Source: Sulfurimonas sp. C5 (lineage in GTDB: Bacteria > Campylobacterota > Campylobacteria > Campylobacterales > Sulfurimonadaceae). From it: DNA of 64,000 bases. Within the stretch, counting starts at the first letter, position 1. Each line of letters opens with the position of its first letter. The notes under the pieces were generated by a model. The model did not search any database. It had not been told where the DNA came from and saw only the letters and a list, made by a program, of their open reading frames with translations. Made by a program: the position numbers and the translations under genes. Location of the stretch: NCBI RefSeq assembly GCF_029872055.1, contig NZ_JARXNQ010000002.1, positions 62,001 through 126,000 on the forward strand, written 5' to 3'. Shown piece after piece: positions 17,707 through 25,265 of this stretch.

Positions 17707-18045
17707 ATGCTTATAGAAATATTTACAGATTACATCCGCAATAAAAAAGATCTTCGTGAGTATGTTGAGGTAAGAAAAACTATCAACGAACGTGGAGAAT
17801 TTAATGACGCATCATTGATTAAGGTGCAAGAAAATCTTGAACGTTTAAAAAAGGAAAATCCTGAAATTTATGCAAAAATGTATGAAGTTTTAGAGGAAGT
17901 TTTTAGAAGAGATCAGGGGAATAATATTGAATATTCACTTGACTTTGCCAGAGAAATTTTAAAAATGTTTCAAAAGCAGTCTCTTGAAAGTATTTATGAA
18001 GAGTATGCAGCAGTACTTGAACATAAGTATCAAACGGTGAATTAG
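17707..18045 (+). CDS. Conserved hypothetical helical protein
   Basis: 112 residues from ATG 17707, which has a strong ribosome binding site (TAAGGAG). A further upstream in-frame start at 17656 has none. The protein is largely helical and charged (FTDYIRNKKDLREYVEVRKT), with no membrane segment or signal peptide. I do not recognise the family. It converges with the diguanylate cyclase gene, the two overlapping by 4 nt at their stops. It is separated from the mutarotase gene by 63 nt carrying a possible -10 (TATACT). Confidence 0.6.
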   Translation: MLIEIFTDYIRNKKDLREYVEVRKTINERGEFNDASLIKVQENLERLKKENPEIYAKMYEVLEEVFRRDQGNNIEYSLDFAREILKMFQKQSLESIYEEYAAVLEHKYQTVN

Positions 18046-19301
18046 TTTATTATAACTGTATTTCTTCCAGAGGATTTGGCATTATATAATGCCATATCAG
18101 CCAACTTAAAAGTTTGTTGCCAAGCATTGGATGGATTATGAAAAGCTGCTCCAAAACTACATGTTACTTTGTCTACAACGGCAAATTTATGTAGTTCTAT
18201 CATTTGTCTTAAATGTTCTAAAACTTTTTTTAGCATTGATTTATCATCTATATTTAACAACAATATAAATTCTTCTCCACCCCATCGTATCAAGATATCT
18301 TCTTGTCTTGAAAAATGACTTATGACTTTTACTATATCTTTTAAAATAATGTCTCCAATATCATGTCCGTAAGTGTCATTTATATCTTTAAAATGATCTA
18401 TATCAATCATTGTAAAGACCAAACTCTTATTTTTAAATATCAGTTTTTGAATATTTTGTTCAAAATATTCTCTATTATATGCCTGTGTTAGTTTATCGTG
18501 TATTGTTTTATCTTCAAGAGCTAGTTGCTCTATCATTGTATCGCTGATATCGGTAAAGTTGATTATGTATCTATTATAAACTTTTTCAACAGCGACATTA
18601 AAGGAACGAGTTATGCCATCTTGTAGTGATTGAATCATGACAATGTGCTCATTTTTTGGAAGTTCAAGTAAGGATTCTATCCAGTTTTGATCTTCTTTGA
18701 TTTTTTCAGCATGAAAATAATGCTCTTTAACTATGAAGGTATGACAAATGCAGTTATAACGTTCTTGAAATTCATCTAATGTCGTACATTGAAAATATTC
18801 TAATACTACTTTATTCATAAAAAGTACTTGCTTTTCGTTTAGAAGAAGCACCATATTTGGCTGTTGATCCAAAATACTTTCTATGAGGTTTTTTTGTGTT
18901 TCAAGTTCTATTTGTGTTTTTTTTAACTTATCAATATTTTTAAGTACAGCAATATAAAACGCTATTTGGTTGTCCTCTCTGCGTATTGCTGTTACGGTTA
19001 AATCTACCCAAACTAACTTACCAAATTTATTAATATATCTTTTTTCAATGCAAAACGAATCAATAGTACCGTTTTGTATCTCTTGTATATGTTTAAGGCT
19101 ATTATCTAAGTCATCTGAATATGTGATGTCTTGAAATGTTTTATGCTCTAGTTCCTCTTGTTTATACCCTAGCAGACTGCATAACTGTTGATTAACTATG
19201 ATAAACTGACCAGAGCTGTCAACTATTGCCATTCCCAGATTTATATTGTTGAAAATAACTTTATAGACAACATTATTAATTATTTCTTTATTAGGCGTCA
19301 T
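18042..19301 (-). CDS. PAS-PAS-GGDEF diguanylate cyclase
   Basis: 419 residues, cytoplasmic. A PAS domain (about 12-125, AIVDSSGQFIIVNQQLCSLLGY) and a second PAS-like region (about 135-250) precede a GGDEF domain (about 258-419). The active site is GGEEF (341-345), with the metal-binding FTMIDIDHFKDINDTYGHD segment and an intact inhibitory I-site RQED (332-335) five residues before it. It should make c-di-GMP under feedback control. The ribosome binding site is AGAAGAGA. It lies 17 nt downstream of the CetA-like chemoreceptor gene on the same strand, so it may be in the same operon. Confidence 0.88.
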   Translation of the reverse strand: MTPNKEIINNVVYKVIFNNINLGMAIVDSSGQFIIVNQQLCSLLGYKQEELEHKTFQDITYSDDLDNSLKHIQEIQNGTIDSFCIEKRYINKFGKLVWVDLTVTAIRREDNQIAFYIAVLKNIDKLKKTQIELETQKNLIESILDQQPNMVLLLNEKQVLFMNKVVLEYFQCTTLDEFQERYNCICHTFIVKEHYFHAEKIKEDQNWIESLLELPKNEHIVMIQSLQDGITRSFNVAVEKVYNRYIINFTDISDTMIEQLALEDKTIHDKLTQAYNREYFEQNIQKLIFKNKSLVFTMIDIDHFKDINDTYGHDIGDIILKDIVKVISHFSRQEDILIRWGGEEFILLLNIDDKSMLKKVLEHLRQMIELHKFAVVDKVTCSFGAAFHNPSNAWQQTFKLADMALYNAKSSGRNTVIIN

Positions 19302-19318
19302 TATCTCTTCTGCTTTTG

Positions 19319-20434
19319 TTATTTTGTCAGCTTTTCAAGAGTTTCTATAATTTCATCCATTTGATTGCTGACAGTACTTACTTCATTAGAAATAGCATTT
19401 ACTTTGTCTGCATTTTTATTCAATGTATCTGAACTTTCAGAGATAGACTGTATCAATACATTTGTTGTAGCAGTAGTTTCTGCTAAACTTTTTTGTGTGC
19501 GCTCTGCCAGTTTTCTTACTTCATCGGCAACGACGGCAAAACCACGTCCGTGTTCACCCGCACGAGCTGCTTCTATAGCAGCGTTGAGTGCAAGTAAGTT
19601 CGTCTGATCAGCAATATCACCTATGGTTTCTAAAATCACTTTAGTTTCGTTGGCATTTTCCACAAGAGACTGAAGGCTGCTTACCATCTCATTCTCTTTT
19701 TCTGAAACATTGTGAATTTGAACTACAATATCATGTATCATATTTTTAAAGTCCACTATGGTTGTATTTGTAATATTTTCAATAGTGTTGTTTAAATTGT
19801 TCGCCGACTCTACAATTTGTTGGTTAGACTCTTCATTTCGCTGGCGCATAGTACTGAGAGCTTCTCCCAACGAATTTACATTGTTTAAGAGCTCTGCCAT
19901 TTTTGCCTCAACAGTTACTTCACTACGGGCTTCAAAATTTCCTTGTGAGAATTGCTTTAATGTATTTATGGCATTGTCAAGATTATTCTCTGAAGCATCT
20001 AGCATGTTATTCATACTATTTCTCAATACATGTACATAAGGTGTGTTCGTATCTGCATCGATACGGCATGAATAATGACCTTTTGCCACTTTGTCTGCTA
20101 ATAAAACCATCTCACCGGCAACTCTTGTATCTTCAAGAACTGCTTTTTGATAGCTTGTTACAATCTTATTAAAATTTTGTTCTGCCACATCTGTTGTAGT
20201 TTCATCAATATCAACTTGATTTCTTTTAAATTCCATTACGTCTATAAACTCTAATCTTCTCTTATCTAGCTTAGAGTTAGAAACAGAAGTGCCTTTTCCA
20301 TATAAAACAATAACCAACATAAAAGTCATGACTGTTAAAATTGCTTGAATTATATTCGATTCAAGTACAAATAAAGATGCTAACGTTAGCATAAACATTA
20401 CAGTGATTAGTATAATTTTTTGCATATTTTTCAT
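19319..20434 (-). CDS. Methyl-accepting transducer, CetA-like energy-taxis protein
   Basis: 371 residues. Two closely spaced hydrophobic helices (about 6-46) form a membrane hairpin with no periplasmic sensor. A HAMP-like region and a signalling helical hairpin follow, with the conserved tip [20 protein letters not shown]. The preceding gene, 9 nt upstream, encodes a lone Aer-type PAS protein. This split arrangement is that of Campylobacter jejuni CetA (transducer) and CetB (FAD-binding PAS), which mediate energy taxis. The order here is PAS then transducer. The name rests on architecture and position, since the tip is identical in most chemoreceptors. Confidence 0.75.
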   Translation of the reverse strand: MKNMQKIILITVMFMLTLASLFVLESNIIQAILTVMTFMLVIVLYGKGTSVSNSKLDKRRLEFIDVMEFKRNQVDIDETTTDVAEQNFNKIVTSYQKAVLEDTRVAGEMVLLADKVAKGHYSCRIDADTNTPYVHVLRNSMNNMLDASENNLDNAINTLKQFSQGNFEARSEVTVEAKMAELLNNVNSLGEALSTMRQRNEESNQQIVESANNLNNTIENITNTTIVDFKNMIHDIVVQIHNVSEKENEMVSSLQSLVENANETKVILETIGDIADQTNLLALNAAIEAARAGEHGRGFAVVADEVRKLAERTQKSLAETTATTNVLIQSISESSDTLNKNADKVNAISNEVSTVSNQMDEIIETLEKLTK

Positions 20435-20443
20435 TTTATATCC

Positions 20444-20827
20444 TTAACGTAATGTTTTATAAAGCGCTTCGGCAGCTTCTATTTCTTCTTTTGCAGGTTT
20501 TCTTCTGCAAGACATATAGCGAACTTGTTTTGTTTCAGGATCTTTCATTGGATACACAGTCGCAAAAACCCAGTAATACCCACCGTCTTTAGTTTTGTTC
20601 TTAACGTAACCCGTCCATACTTTACCTTGTTTTACAGTGCCCCACAAATCTTTAAACGCAGCCTTGGGCATATCCGGATGTCTAACTATATTATGGTTTT
20701 TACCTACCAGTTCTTCGATCGAATACCCTGCAATCTTACAAAAATCATCATTGGCGAACAGGATGATTCCCTTTTCATCTGTTTGTGAAACTAAAAAGTC
20801 ATCACTTTTTAAAATATATTCACCCAA
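20444..20827 (-). CDS. Aer-type PAS protein, CetB-like
   Basis: 127 residues, one PAS domain only. Its sequence is of the Aer redox-sensor type: TDEKGIILFANDDFCKIAGY, then KNHNIVRHPDMPKAAFKDLW, then GGYYWVFATVYP. In Aer this fold binds FAD and reports respiratory redox state. As a separate polypeptide it fits CetB of Campylobacter. The start is TTG at 20827, set by AAGGAG 5 nt upstream. It is the first gene of the PAS / chemoreceptor / diguanylate cyclase cluster and is divergent from the LOV regulator. Confidence 0.78.
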   Translation of the reverse strand: MGEYILKSDDFLVSQTDEKGIILFANDDFCKIAGYSIEELVGKNHNIVRHPDMPKAAFKDLWGTVKQGKVWTGYVKNKTKDGGYYWVFATVYPMKDPETKQVRYMSCRRKPAKEEIEAAEALYKTLR

Positions 20828-21074
20828 AGATACTCCTTTTCCCCTTATTTGTATACTTTAGATTAACAACTTTTTTGTCATACAGCCTTGATTTAGATCA
20901 AGAGTAAAGATGATTTAGTGTTGTATAATCAATATAGTAAAGATTAATATAATGTTAAAAAGTATAGAAAATTTATTGAAAAAAAAGTATAATTATTCAA
21001 TTTAGTAATAATTAACATGCTAAAAATACCTGTTTTATGGGGAAATTAAAAAAATATTTTTTTAAAAATACAAG

Positions 21075-21095
21075 TGGACACTTTATGGACACTTT
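21075..21095. promoter_or_regulatory. Two direct repeats with 11-bp period, candidate operator
   Basis: TGGACACTTT occurs at 21075-21084 and again at 21086-21095, one helical turn apart. The second copy ends 4 nt before the -10 hexamer. This is the spacing used by OmpR-type winged-helix regulators that overlap the -35 region. The gene it serves encodes such a regulator. Confidence 0.55.
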
Positions 21096-21099
21096 GTGA

Positions 21100-21105
21100 T
21101 AGAAT
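21100..21105 (+). promoter_or_regulatory. -10 element of the LOV regulator gene
   Basis: TAGAAT lies 6 nt before the ATG at 21112. Transcription would start at or near the ATG, so the mRNA is probably leaderless. The direct repeat takes the place of the -35 box. Confidence 0.45.
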
Positions 21106-21111
21106 AGTGAT

Positions 21112-21831
21112 ATGAAAGAAAAAAACTATATAAAGCTCAGTCCAAACTGTTATTGGAATCCTCATGAAGAGGTTGTGTATGTTGACGGCATTTTAACTCC
21201 TTTATCTGCCAATAAGACAAGCTGCTTAAAACTGCTGATCTACTATAGGGGTAAACCACTTAAAGATATTGAAATATTTGATTTCGTTTTCAAAGGTGAG
21301 TCAAAAGAGTTTAATAATAAAACTGTTAGAACTCTAATGAGTAATTTGAGAACTAAACTTCCTTGTCTTAATATCATAAATCACTACGGAGGTTTTTATT
21401 CTCTTGAGAAATATAGAGAGCCAACACCGGATTTTCAAGAGTATCTTCTAGATTTTATGGACCAAGCAAAGAACGGTATTGTTATTACCGACCCCAACCA
21501 AAAAGACAATCCTATTATTTATGTAAATGAAGCATTTACAAAGATGTTCGGTTACGCTTCGGAAGAAGTACTTGGAAAAAACTGTAGATTTCTACAAGGT
21601 GAAGACACTGAACAGTTTGCAAGATCGGAGATAAGAGAAGCTATTAAAAATGAAAAAGAAGTATTGGCAGTTATACGAAACTATCATAAAGGTGGTCGAC
21701 TTATTTATAATGAGGTACAAATCTCACCTATTTTTGACAAACATACTTTACAGCTAAAGTACTTTTTAGGTATTCAAAAAGACGTCACGGATCTTTATAC
21801 ACTGATGTTACAGTTAAAAGAAAAAAAATAA
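21112..21831 (+). CDS. Winged-helix transcription regulator with LOV photosensor domain
   Basis: 239 residues. The N-terminal half (about 5-100) has the OmpR/PhoB winged-helix pattern (LTPLSANKTSCLKLLIYYRG, NKTVRTLMSNLRTKL, YGGFYSLE). The C-terminal half is a LOV domain with photoactive Cys158 in GKNCRFLQ (155-162). R159 and Q162, the flavin-contact Asn190 and Asn200, and Gln222 (GIQKDV) also match the spacing of plant and algal LOV domains. Blue light should form a flavin-cysteinyl adduct and alter DNA binding. It has no receiver domain, so the LOV domain replaces phosphorylation. It is divergent from the CetB/CetA-like genes. Confidence 0.85.
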   Translation: MKEKNYIKLSPNCYWNPHEEVVYVDGILTPLSANKTSCLKLLIYYRGKPLKDIEIFDFVFKGESKEFNNKTVRTLMSNLRTKLPCLNIINHYGGFYSLEKYREPTPDFQEYLLDFMDQAKNGIVITDPNQKDNPIIYVNEAFTKMFGYASEEVLGKNCRFLQGEDTEQFARSEIREAIKNEKEVLAVIRNYHKGGRLIYNEVQISPIFDKHTLQLKYFLGIQKDVTDLYTLMLQLKEKK

Positions 21832-21861
21832 AGTTTTAATTTTGGAAAATTTTTAAAGAAG

Positions 21862-21946
21862 TGGTGCGGACGAAAGGACTTGAACCTTCACACCTTGCGG
21901 CACCAGATCCTAAGTCTGGCGTGTCTACCAATTTCACCACGTCCGC
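21862..21946 (-). tRNA. tRNA-Leu (anticodon UAG)
   Basis: 85-nt class II tRNA with CCA encoded. The acceptor stem CGTCCGC/GCGGACG pairs fully, and the anticodon loop CTTAGGA gives UAG. It is the last gene of a five-tRNA minus-strand cluster. Confidence 0.93.
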
Positions 21947-21988
21947 GTGGAATATGTGTTTAATGTCTCTTCAGACAACTCTAATAAG

Positions 21989-22065
<77 letters not shown>

Positions 22066-22075
22066 ATACATTTTG

Positions 22076-22152
22076 TGGTGCGCCTGATAGGATTCGAACC
22101 TATAACCGTCGGATCCGAAGTCCGATACTCTATCCAGTTGAGCCACAGACGC
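22076..22152 (-). tRNA. tRNA-Arg (anticodon UCG)
   Basis: 77 nt with encoded CCA. The anticodon loop CTTCGGA gives UCG, and the acceptor stem GCGTCTG/CAGGCGC has one G-U pair. Confidence 0.93.
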
Positions 22153-22202
22153 AGGCAACAACCAGTGTTTGGCTTATAAGTTACAATATATTATTAATCA
22201 AA

Positions 22203-22280
22203 TGGGGTGGAATATGGGATTCGAACCCACGGCCCCCAGTGCCACAAACTAGTGCTCTAACCAACTGAGCTAATCCCACC
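22203..22280 (-). tRNA. tRNA-His (anticodon GUG)
   Basis: 78 nt including the extra 5' G(-1), which faces C73, the His identity element. Encoded CCA and anticodon loop TTGTGGC are present. Confidence 0.93.
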
Positions 22281-22301
22281 ATGTATAATAATAAAAAAGG
22301 A

Positions 22302-22379
22302 TGGTCGGGGTGAAAGGACTCGAACCTTCGGCCCCTTGGTCCCAAACCAAGTACTCTAACCATACTGAGCTACACCCCG
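22302..22379 (-). tRNA. tRNA-Pro (anticodon UGG)
   Basis: 78 nt with encoded CCA. The acceptor begins CGGGGTG, typical of tRNA-Pro, and the anticodon loop TTTGGGA gives UGG. It is the first gene of the cluster, about 40 nt after a consensus promoter. Confidence 0.93.
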
Positions 22380-22422
22380 ACCTGAACATTAAAAAGCTAT
22401 CTAGCTGATTAATGAGGCTGAA

Positions 22423-22451
22423 ATTATAGTGATTTCCTTTCCATTTGTCAA
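22423..22451 (-). promoter_or_regulatory. Consensus sigma-70 promoter of the first tRNA cluster
   Basis: On the minus strand, TTGACA (22451-22446), an exact 17-nt spacer and TATAAT (22428-22423) precede the tRNA-Pro gene. A perfect -35 is uncommon in this phylum and marks a strong stable-RNA promoter. Confidence 0.88.
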
Positions 22452-22492
22452 GTGTTTTTCCAAAAAGATTTTAAAAAAATGAAATATTTTTG

Positions 22493-22498
22493 TATAAT
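22493..22498 (+). promoter_or_regulatory. -10 element that fixes the start of the Na+ symporter gene
   Basis: TATAAT is followed after 2 nt by an in-frame ATG at 22501. That ATG would lie upstream of the transcription start, so translation should begin at ATG 22525, preceded by AAAGGA. Confidence 0.65.
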
Positions 22499-22524
22499 AC
22501 ATGAAATTCAAAAGGAATTTCGGG

Positions 22525-23862
22525 ATGAAAATAGCAAGATTTAGTCGAATAGGGTTTATTTTAGCAGCTGCAGGGAGTGCTGTAGGACTTGGAAATATAT
22601 GGAAGTTTCCATATATAACAGGTGAATACGGCGGAGGTGCATTTGTTTTAGTTTACCTACTTACAGTTTTGCTAGTTGGTTTTTCAATTATGATTGCAGA
22701 GATGCTGATCGGGTATCTAGGAAGAAAAGATACGGTTTCATCTTTTGAAGAACTGGCTCCGACATATAAAGATTTATGGAAGTTTGGCGGTTTTCAGGCA
22801 ATGGCCGGATTATTAATAATGATATTTTATTCTGTAGTGATAGGTTGGATCTTTAACTATATAATAACATCATTAGAGTATCTTCCTGCCAATGTGAAAG
22901 AAGCAGAAACAACATTTAACCTTATGTTGCAAAGTGATTTCTTTACTCAACTGTTTTATCATACTCTTTCCTTTGTAATTATTACCTATACTTTAACTAA
23001 AGGAATTAAAGCGGGTATTGAGAAAATAAACCTTGTACTAATGCCTGCGCTTATGATCATTTTATCTGGCATGTTTATTTATTCTCTTTCATTGGATGCT
23101 TTTCCAAAAGCTGTAGAGTTTATGTTTGCTGCAGATTGGTCTAAACTCAATTCCGAAGCGTTTGTAATTGCCGTTGGACATGCTTTTTTTACACTTAGTC
23201 TTGGTATGGGTGCCATTATGACTTATGCTGCCTCTATGGAAAAAGGCTCAAACATTGTAAAATCTGCTTTTTGGGTTGTATTTTTAGATACATCCATAGC
23301 AATCGTTGCAGGATTAATGCTTTTTACATTTCTCTATCAATATGGTTCCGGACCTGCAAAAGGGCCAGGGTTGGTATTCATATCTCTTCCTGCAGCTTTT
23401 TACGAAATGGGAATATTAGGAAATATCTTTGCAGTATTGTTTTTCCTAGCTCTTGCTTTTGCAGGACTGACATCTGCAGTATCACTTACTGAACCGATGG
23501 TACAGTACTTTATGGATAGATTTGCTTTTTCAAGGGTAAAAGCATCTGTTTTAATGGGACTGTTTTTCTGGTTCTTTGGTATTTTCGCAATTCTTTCCAA
23601 TATAGATGGTACAAAAGAGTATTTATTTTGGGGTGGTAAAAGTTTCTTTGACTGGATAGATTATATTACCGCAGCAATAATGCTTCCTGCAGGAGGCTTT
23701 ATTATGGCAATTTTTGTAGGTTATGTACTTGAAAAAAGCCGTGTAGAAGCTGCACTAAAACCATTTTTAAAATGGGCATTTGAACCGTGGTATTTCTTTT
23801 TACGTTATATTATTCCGATCGCGATGTTTGTCGTAATGTTAAATTTAATGGGTGTATTGTAA
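22525..23862 (+). CDS. Sodium-dependent transporter, NSS/SNF family
   Basis: 445 residues from ATG 22525, with about 11 transmembrane helices. The N-terminus has the family signature RIGFILAAAGSAVGLGNIWKF, whose unwound helix 1 binds substrate and Na+. Bacterial NSS proteins of this kind (LeuT, MhsT, TnaT) import amino acids with Na+. The start is chosen because a -10 element abuts the more upstream ATG. Its stop overlaps the next start (TAATG), making a three-gene unit with two small proteins. Substrate unknown. Confidence 0.9.
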   Translation: MKIARFSRIGFILAAAGSAVGLGNIWKFPYITGEYGGGAFVLVYLLTVLLVGFSIMIAEMLIGYLGRKDTVSSFEELAPTYKDLWKFGGFQAMAGLLIMIFYSVVIGWIFNYIITSLEYLPANVKEAETTFNLMLQSDFFTQLFYHTLSFVIITYTLTKGIKAGIEKINLVLMPALMIILSGMFIYSLSLDAFPKAVEFMFAADWSKLNSEAFVIAVGHAFFTLSLGMGAIMTYAASMEKGSNIVKSAFWVVFLDTSIAIVAGLMLFTFLYQYGSGPAKGPGLVFISLPAAFYEMGILGNIFAVLFFLALAFAGLTSAVSLTEPMVQYFMDRFAFSRVKASVLMGLFFWFFGIFAILSNIDGTKEYLFWGGKSFFDWIDYITAAIMLPAGGFIMAIFVGYVLEKSRVEAALKPFLKWAFEPWYFFLRYIIPIAMFVVMLNLMGVL

Positions 23863-24134
23863 TGGATATAACAAAAGAGTGTAAAGATATTTTAAAACAA
23901 GAGGGAATTAACTCTCTCTCAACTGTAGACTTTGATGTAAACGGTGAAGAAGTTTCACTTACGTTAGAGTATATTATAGATACATATATGCTGGCGTCTG
24001 AAGAATCACAGCTTGTATTTTTAACGGCTATGAAAAAATCTTTAGAAGCCAATGCAATAGGACTAGAGAAGTTTTTTGAAGGGATGGGGCAGCTTCTTCT
24101 AATGTCCCATCTCTCGGAGAAATTTGAAGGATAG
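23862..24134 (+). CDS. Small conserved protein co-translated with the Na+ symporter
   Basis: 90 residues, starting at an ATG that overlaps the symporter stop. The sequence is acidic and helical (DITKECKDILKQEGINSLS, then LEYIIDTYMLASEESQLVFL) with no membrane segment. I do not recognise a family. The tight coupling to the transporter and to the following Cys-rich protein suggests a shared transcript. A regulatory or unrelated housekeeping role cannot be separated. Confidence 0.65.
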   Translation: MDITKECKDILKQEGINSLSTVDFDVNGEEVSLTLEYIIDTYMLASEESQLVFLTAMKKSLEANAIGLEKFFEGMGQLLLMSHLSEKFEG

Positions 24135-24137
24135 ATT

Positions 24138-24341
24138 ATGGGCTGGACATGTCAGCATGACCACAAAGGTTTTTGTAAACTGTTAAATGTAGTTTGTACG
24201 CCTGGAATTAAAGGGTGTATTTTAAATAAAGGGAAAAACGAGTATTTTTTCTCTAGCGGTAATTTTGAAGAGGATAAAAAAAGAGAAGAGTCCAAAAAAG
24301 AGGACTCTATAGATTTTGCAGCACTTGCTCGTTCAAATTAG
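24138..24341 (+). CDS. Small cysteine-rich conserved protein
   Basis: 67 residues beginning [16 protein letters not shown]. Four cysteines and two histidines in the first 30 residues (CQHDHKGFC, then [10 protein letters not shown]) look like a metal or Fe-S binding knuckle. The C-terminal half is charged and probably disordered ([13 protein letters not shown]). It starts 3 nt after the previous stop and converges with thiG, with a 4-nt overlap. The family is not known to me; metal binding is inferred from residue spacing only. Confidence 0.6.
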   Translation: MGWTCQHDHKGFCKLLNVVCTPGIKGCILNKGKNEYFFSSGNFEEDKKREESKKEDSIDFAALARSN

Positions 24342-25117
24342 AACTGAATAAGTCCGTCAACTGGACTAGAAGCAGTTGCATAAGGTTTTTTCGGAATTCT
24401 TCCCGCTAAATAACTCATACGACCACCGATAACAGCATGTTTCATAGCTTGAGCCATTGCAATCGGATCTTTTGCTTGAGCGATCGCAGTATTTGTTAGT
24501 ACTGCTTCAGCACCAAGTTCCATTGCATATGCCGCATCACTTGCACAACCAATACCTGCATCAACGATTACCGGTACATTTACAGCTTCACGAACAAATA
24601 CAACATTGTAAGGGTTTTGTACACCAAGACCGCTACCGATTGGCGCTGCTAGTGGCATAATAGCATCAGCACCTGCATCTTCAAGACGTTTAGCCATGAT
24701 CGGATCATCTGAAGTGTAAGCCATAATAGTAAAACCTTCTTTGTGTAACACTTCACATGCTTTAATAGTTTCTAGTACATCAGGGTAAAGAGTTTTTTGT
24801 GTATCACCGATAACTTCTAATTTAATTAGATCGATTCCTGTCGCTTCACGAGTAAGTCTAAAAGTTGTGATTGCCTCTTCAGCTGTTACACATCCCGCAG
24901 AGTTTGGCAAAAATTTTACATTTGTCCCTGCAAAAGTATCACGTAAGTTCTCTTTATTTGGATCAGTGATGTTTAAACGACGAACAGCAACAGTAATAAG
25001 TTCACTCCCTGATGCTAAAGTTGCCTCTTTTGTCATCTCAAAAGAATCGTATTTTCCACTTCCAACAATGAGACGAGAGTTTAATTCATATTTTCCGATT
25101 TTAAGTTTATTATCCAT
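24338..25117 (-). CDS. thiG: Thiazole synthase ThiG
   Basis: 259 residues, standard length. The N-terminal (beta/alpha)8 barrel start [20 protein letters not shown], the VRRLNITDP loop, and the phosphate-binding ends [20 protein letters not shown] and [14 protein letters not shown] are all conserved. ThiG joins 1-deoxyxylulose-5-phosphate, dehydroglycine and ThiS thiocarboxylate into the thiazole of thiamine. No thiS, thiH or thiF lies next to it here, so the rest of the pathway must be elsewhere. No TPP riboswitch signature is visible upstream; a long inverted repeat is there instead. Confidence 0.94.
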   Translation of the reverse strand: MDNKLKIGKYELNSRLIVGSGKYDSFEMTKEATLASGSELITVAVRRLNITDPNKENLRDTFAGTNVKFLPNSAGCVTAEEAITTFRLTREATGIDLIKLEVIGDTQKTLYPDVLETIKACEVLHKEGFTIMAYTSDDPIMAKRLEDAGADAIMPLAAPIGSGLGVQNPYNVVFVREAVNVPVIVDAGIGCASDAAYAMELGAEAVLTNTAIAQAKDPIAMAQAMKHAVIGGRMSYLAGRIPKKPYATASSPVDGLIQF

Positions 25118-25151
25118 TTCTATTTTTCCTTATCAATTTTTCGACCTATCT

Positions 25152-25230
25152 AAGAGTTGCTATAAGTCATTTTTGGAGGCTCAGAGCGTAGTGAGGATTT
25201 GACCTCTGAAAATGATTTATATCAGCTCTT
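25152..25230. repeat. Long imperfect inverted repeat between thiG and the NAD(P)HX repair gene
   Basis: Arms 25152-25179 and 25203-25230 (28 nt each) pair with about five mismatches around a 23-nt loop that holds a second small stem (CTCA/TGAG). It fills most of the 148-nt gap between two minus-strand genes. It could be a REP-like element, an mRNA processing hairpin or an attenuator. Confidence 0.6.
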
Positions 25231-25265
25231 GCCATTTCAGTGCTGACTTTATAACAAAACAATTC

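Noticed and set aside
22501-22524. Upstream ATG at 22501 as start of the Na+ symporter
   Set aside because: TATAAT ends 2 nt before it, so it would lie upstream of the transcript; ATG 22525 has a ribosome binding site and restores the usual family N-terminus.
25118-25265. TPP riboswitch upstream of thiG
   Set aside because: No CTGAGA element or the conserved second half (ACCTGATCTGGATAATGCC-type) is visible on the minus strand; only a long inverted repeat is present.
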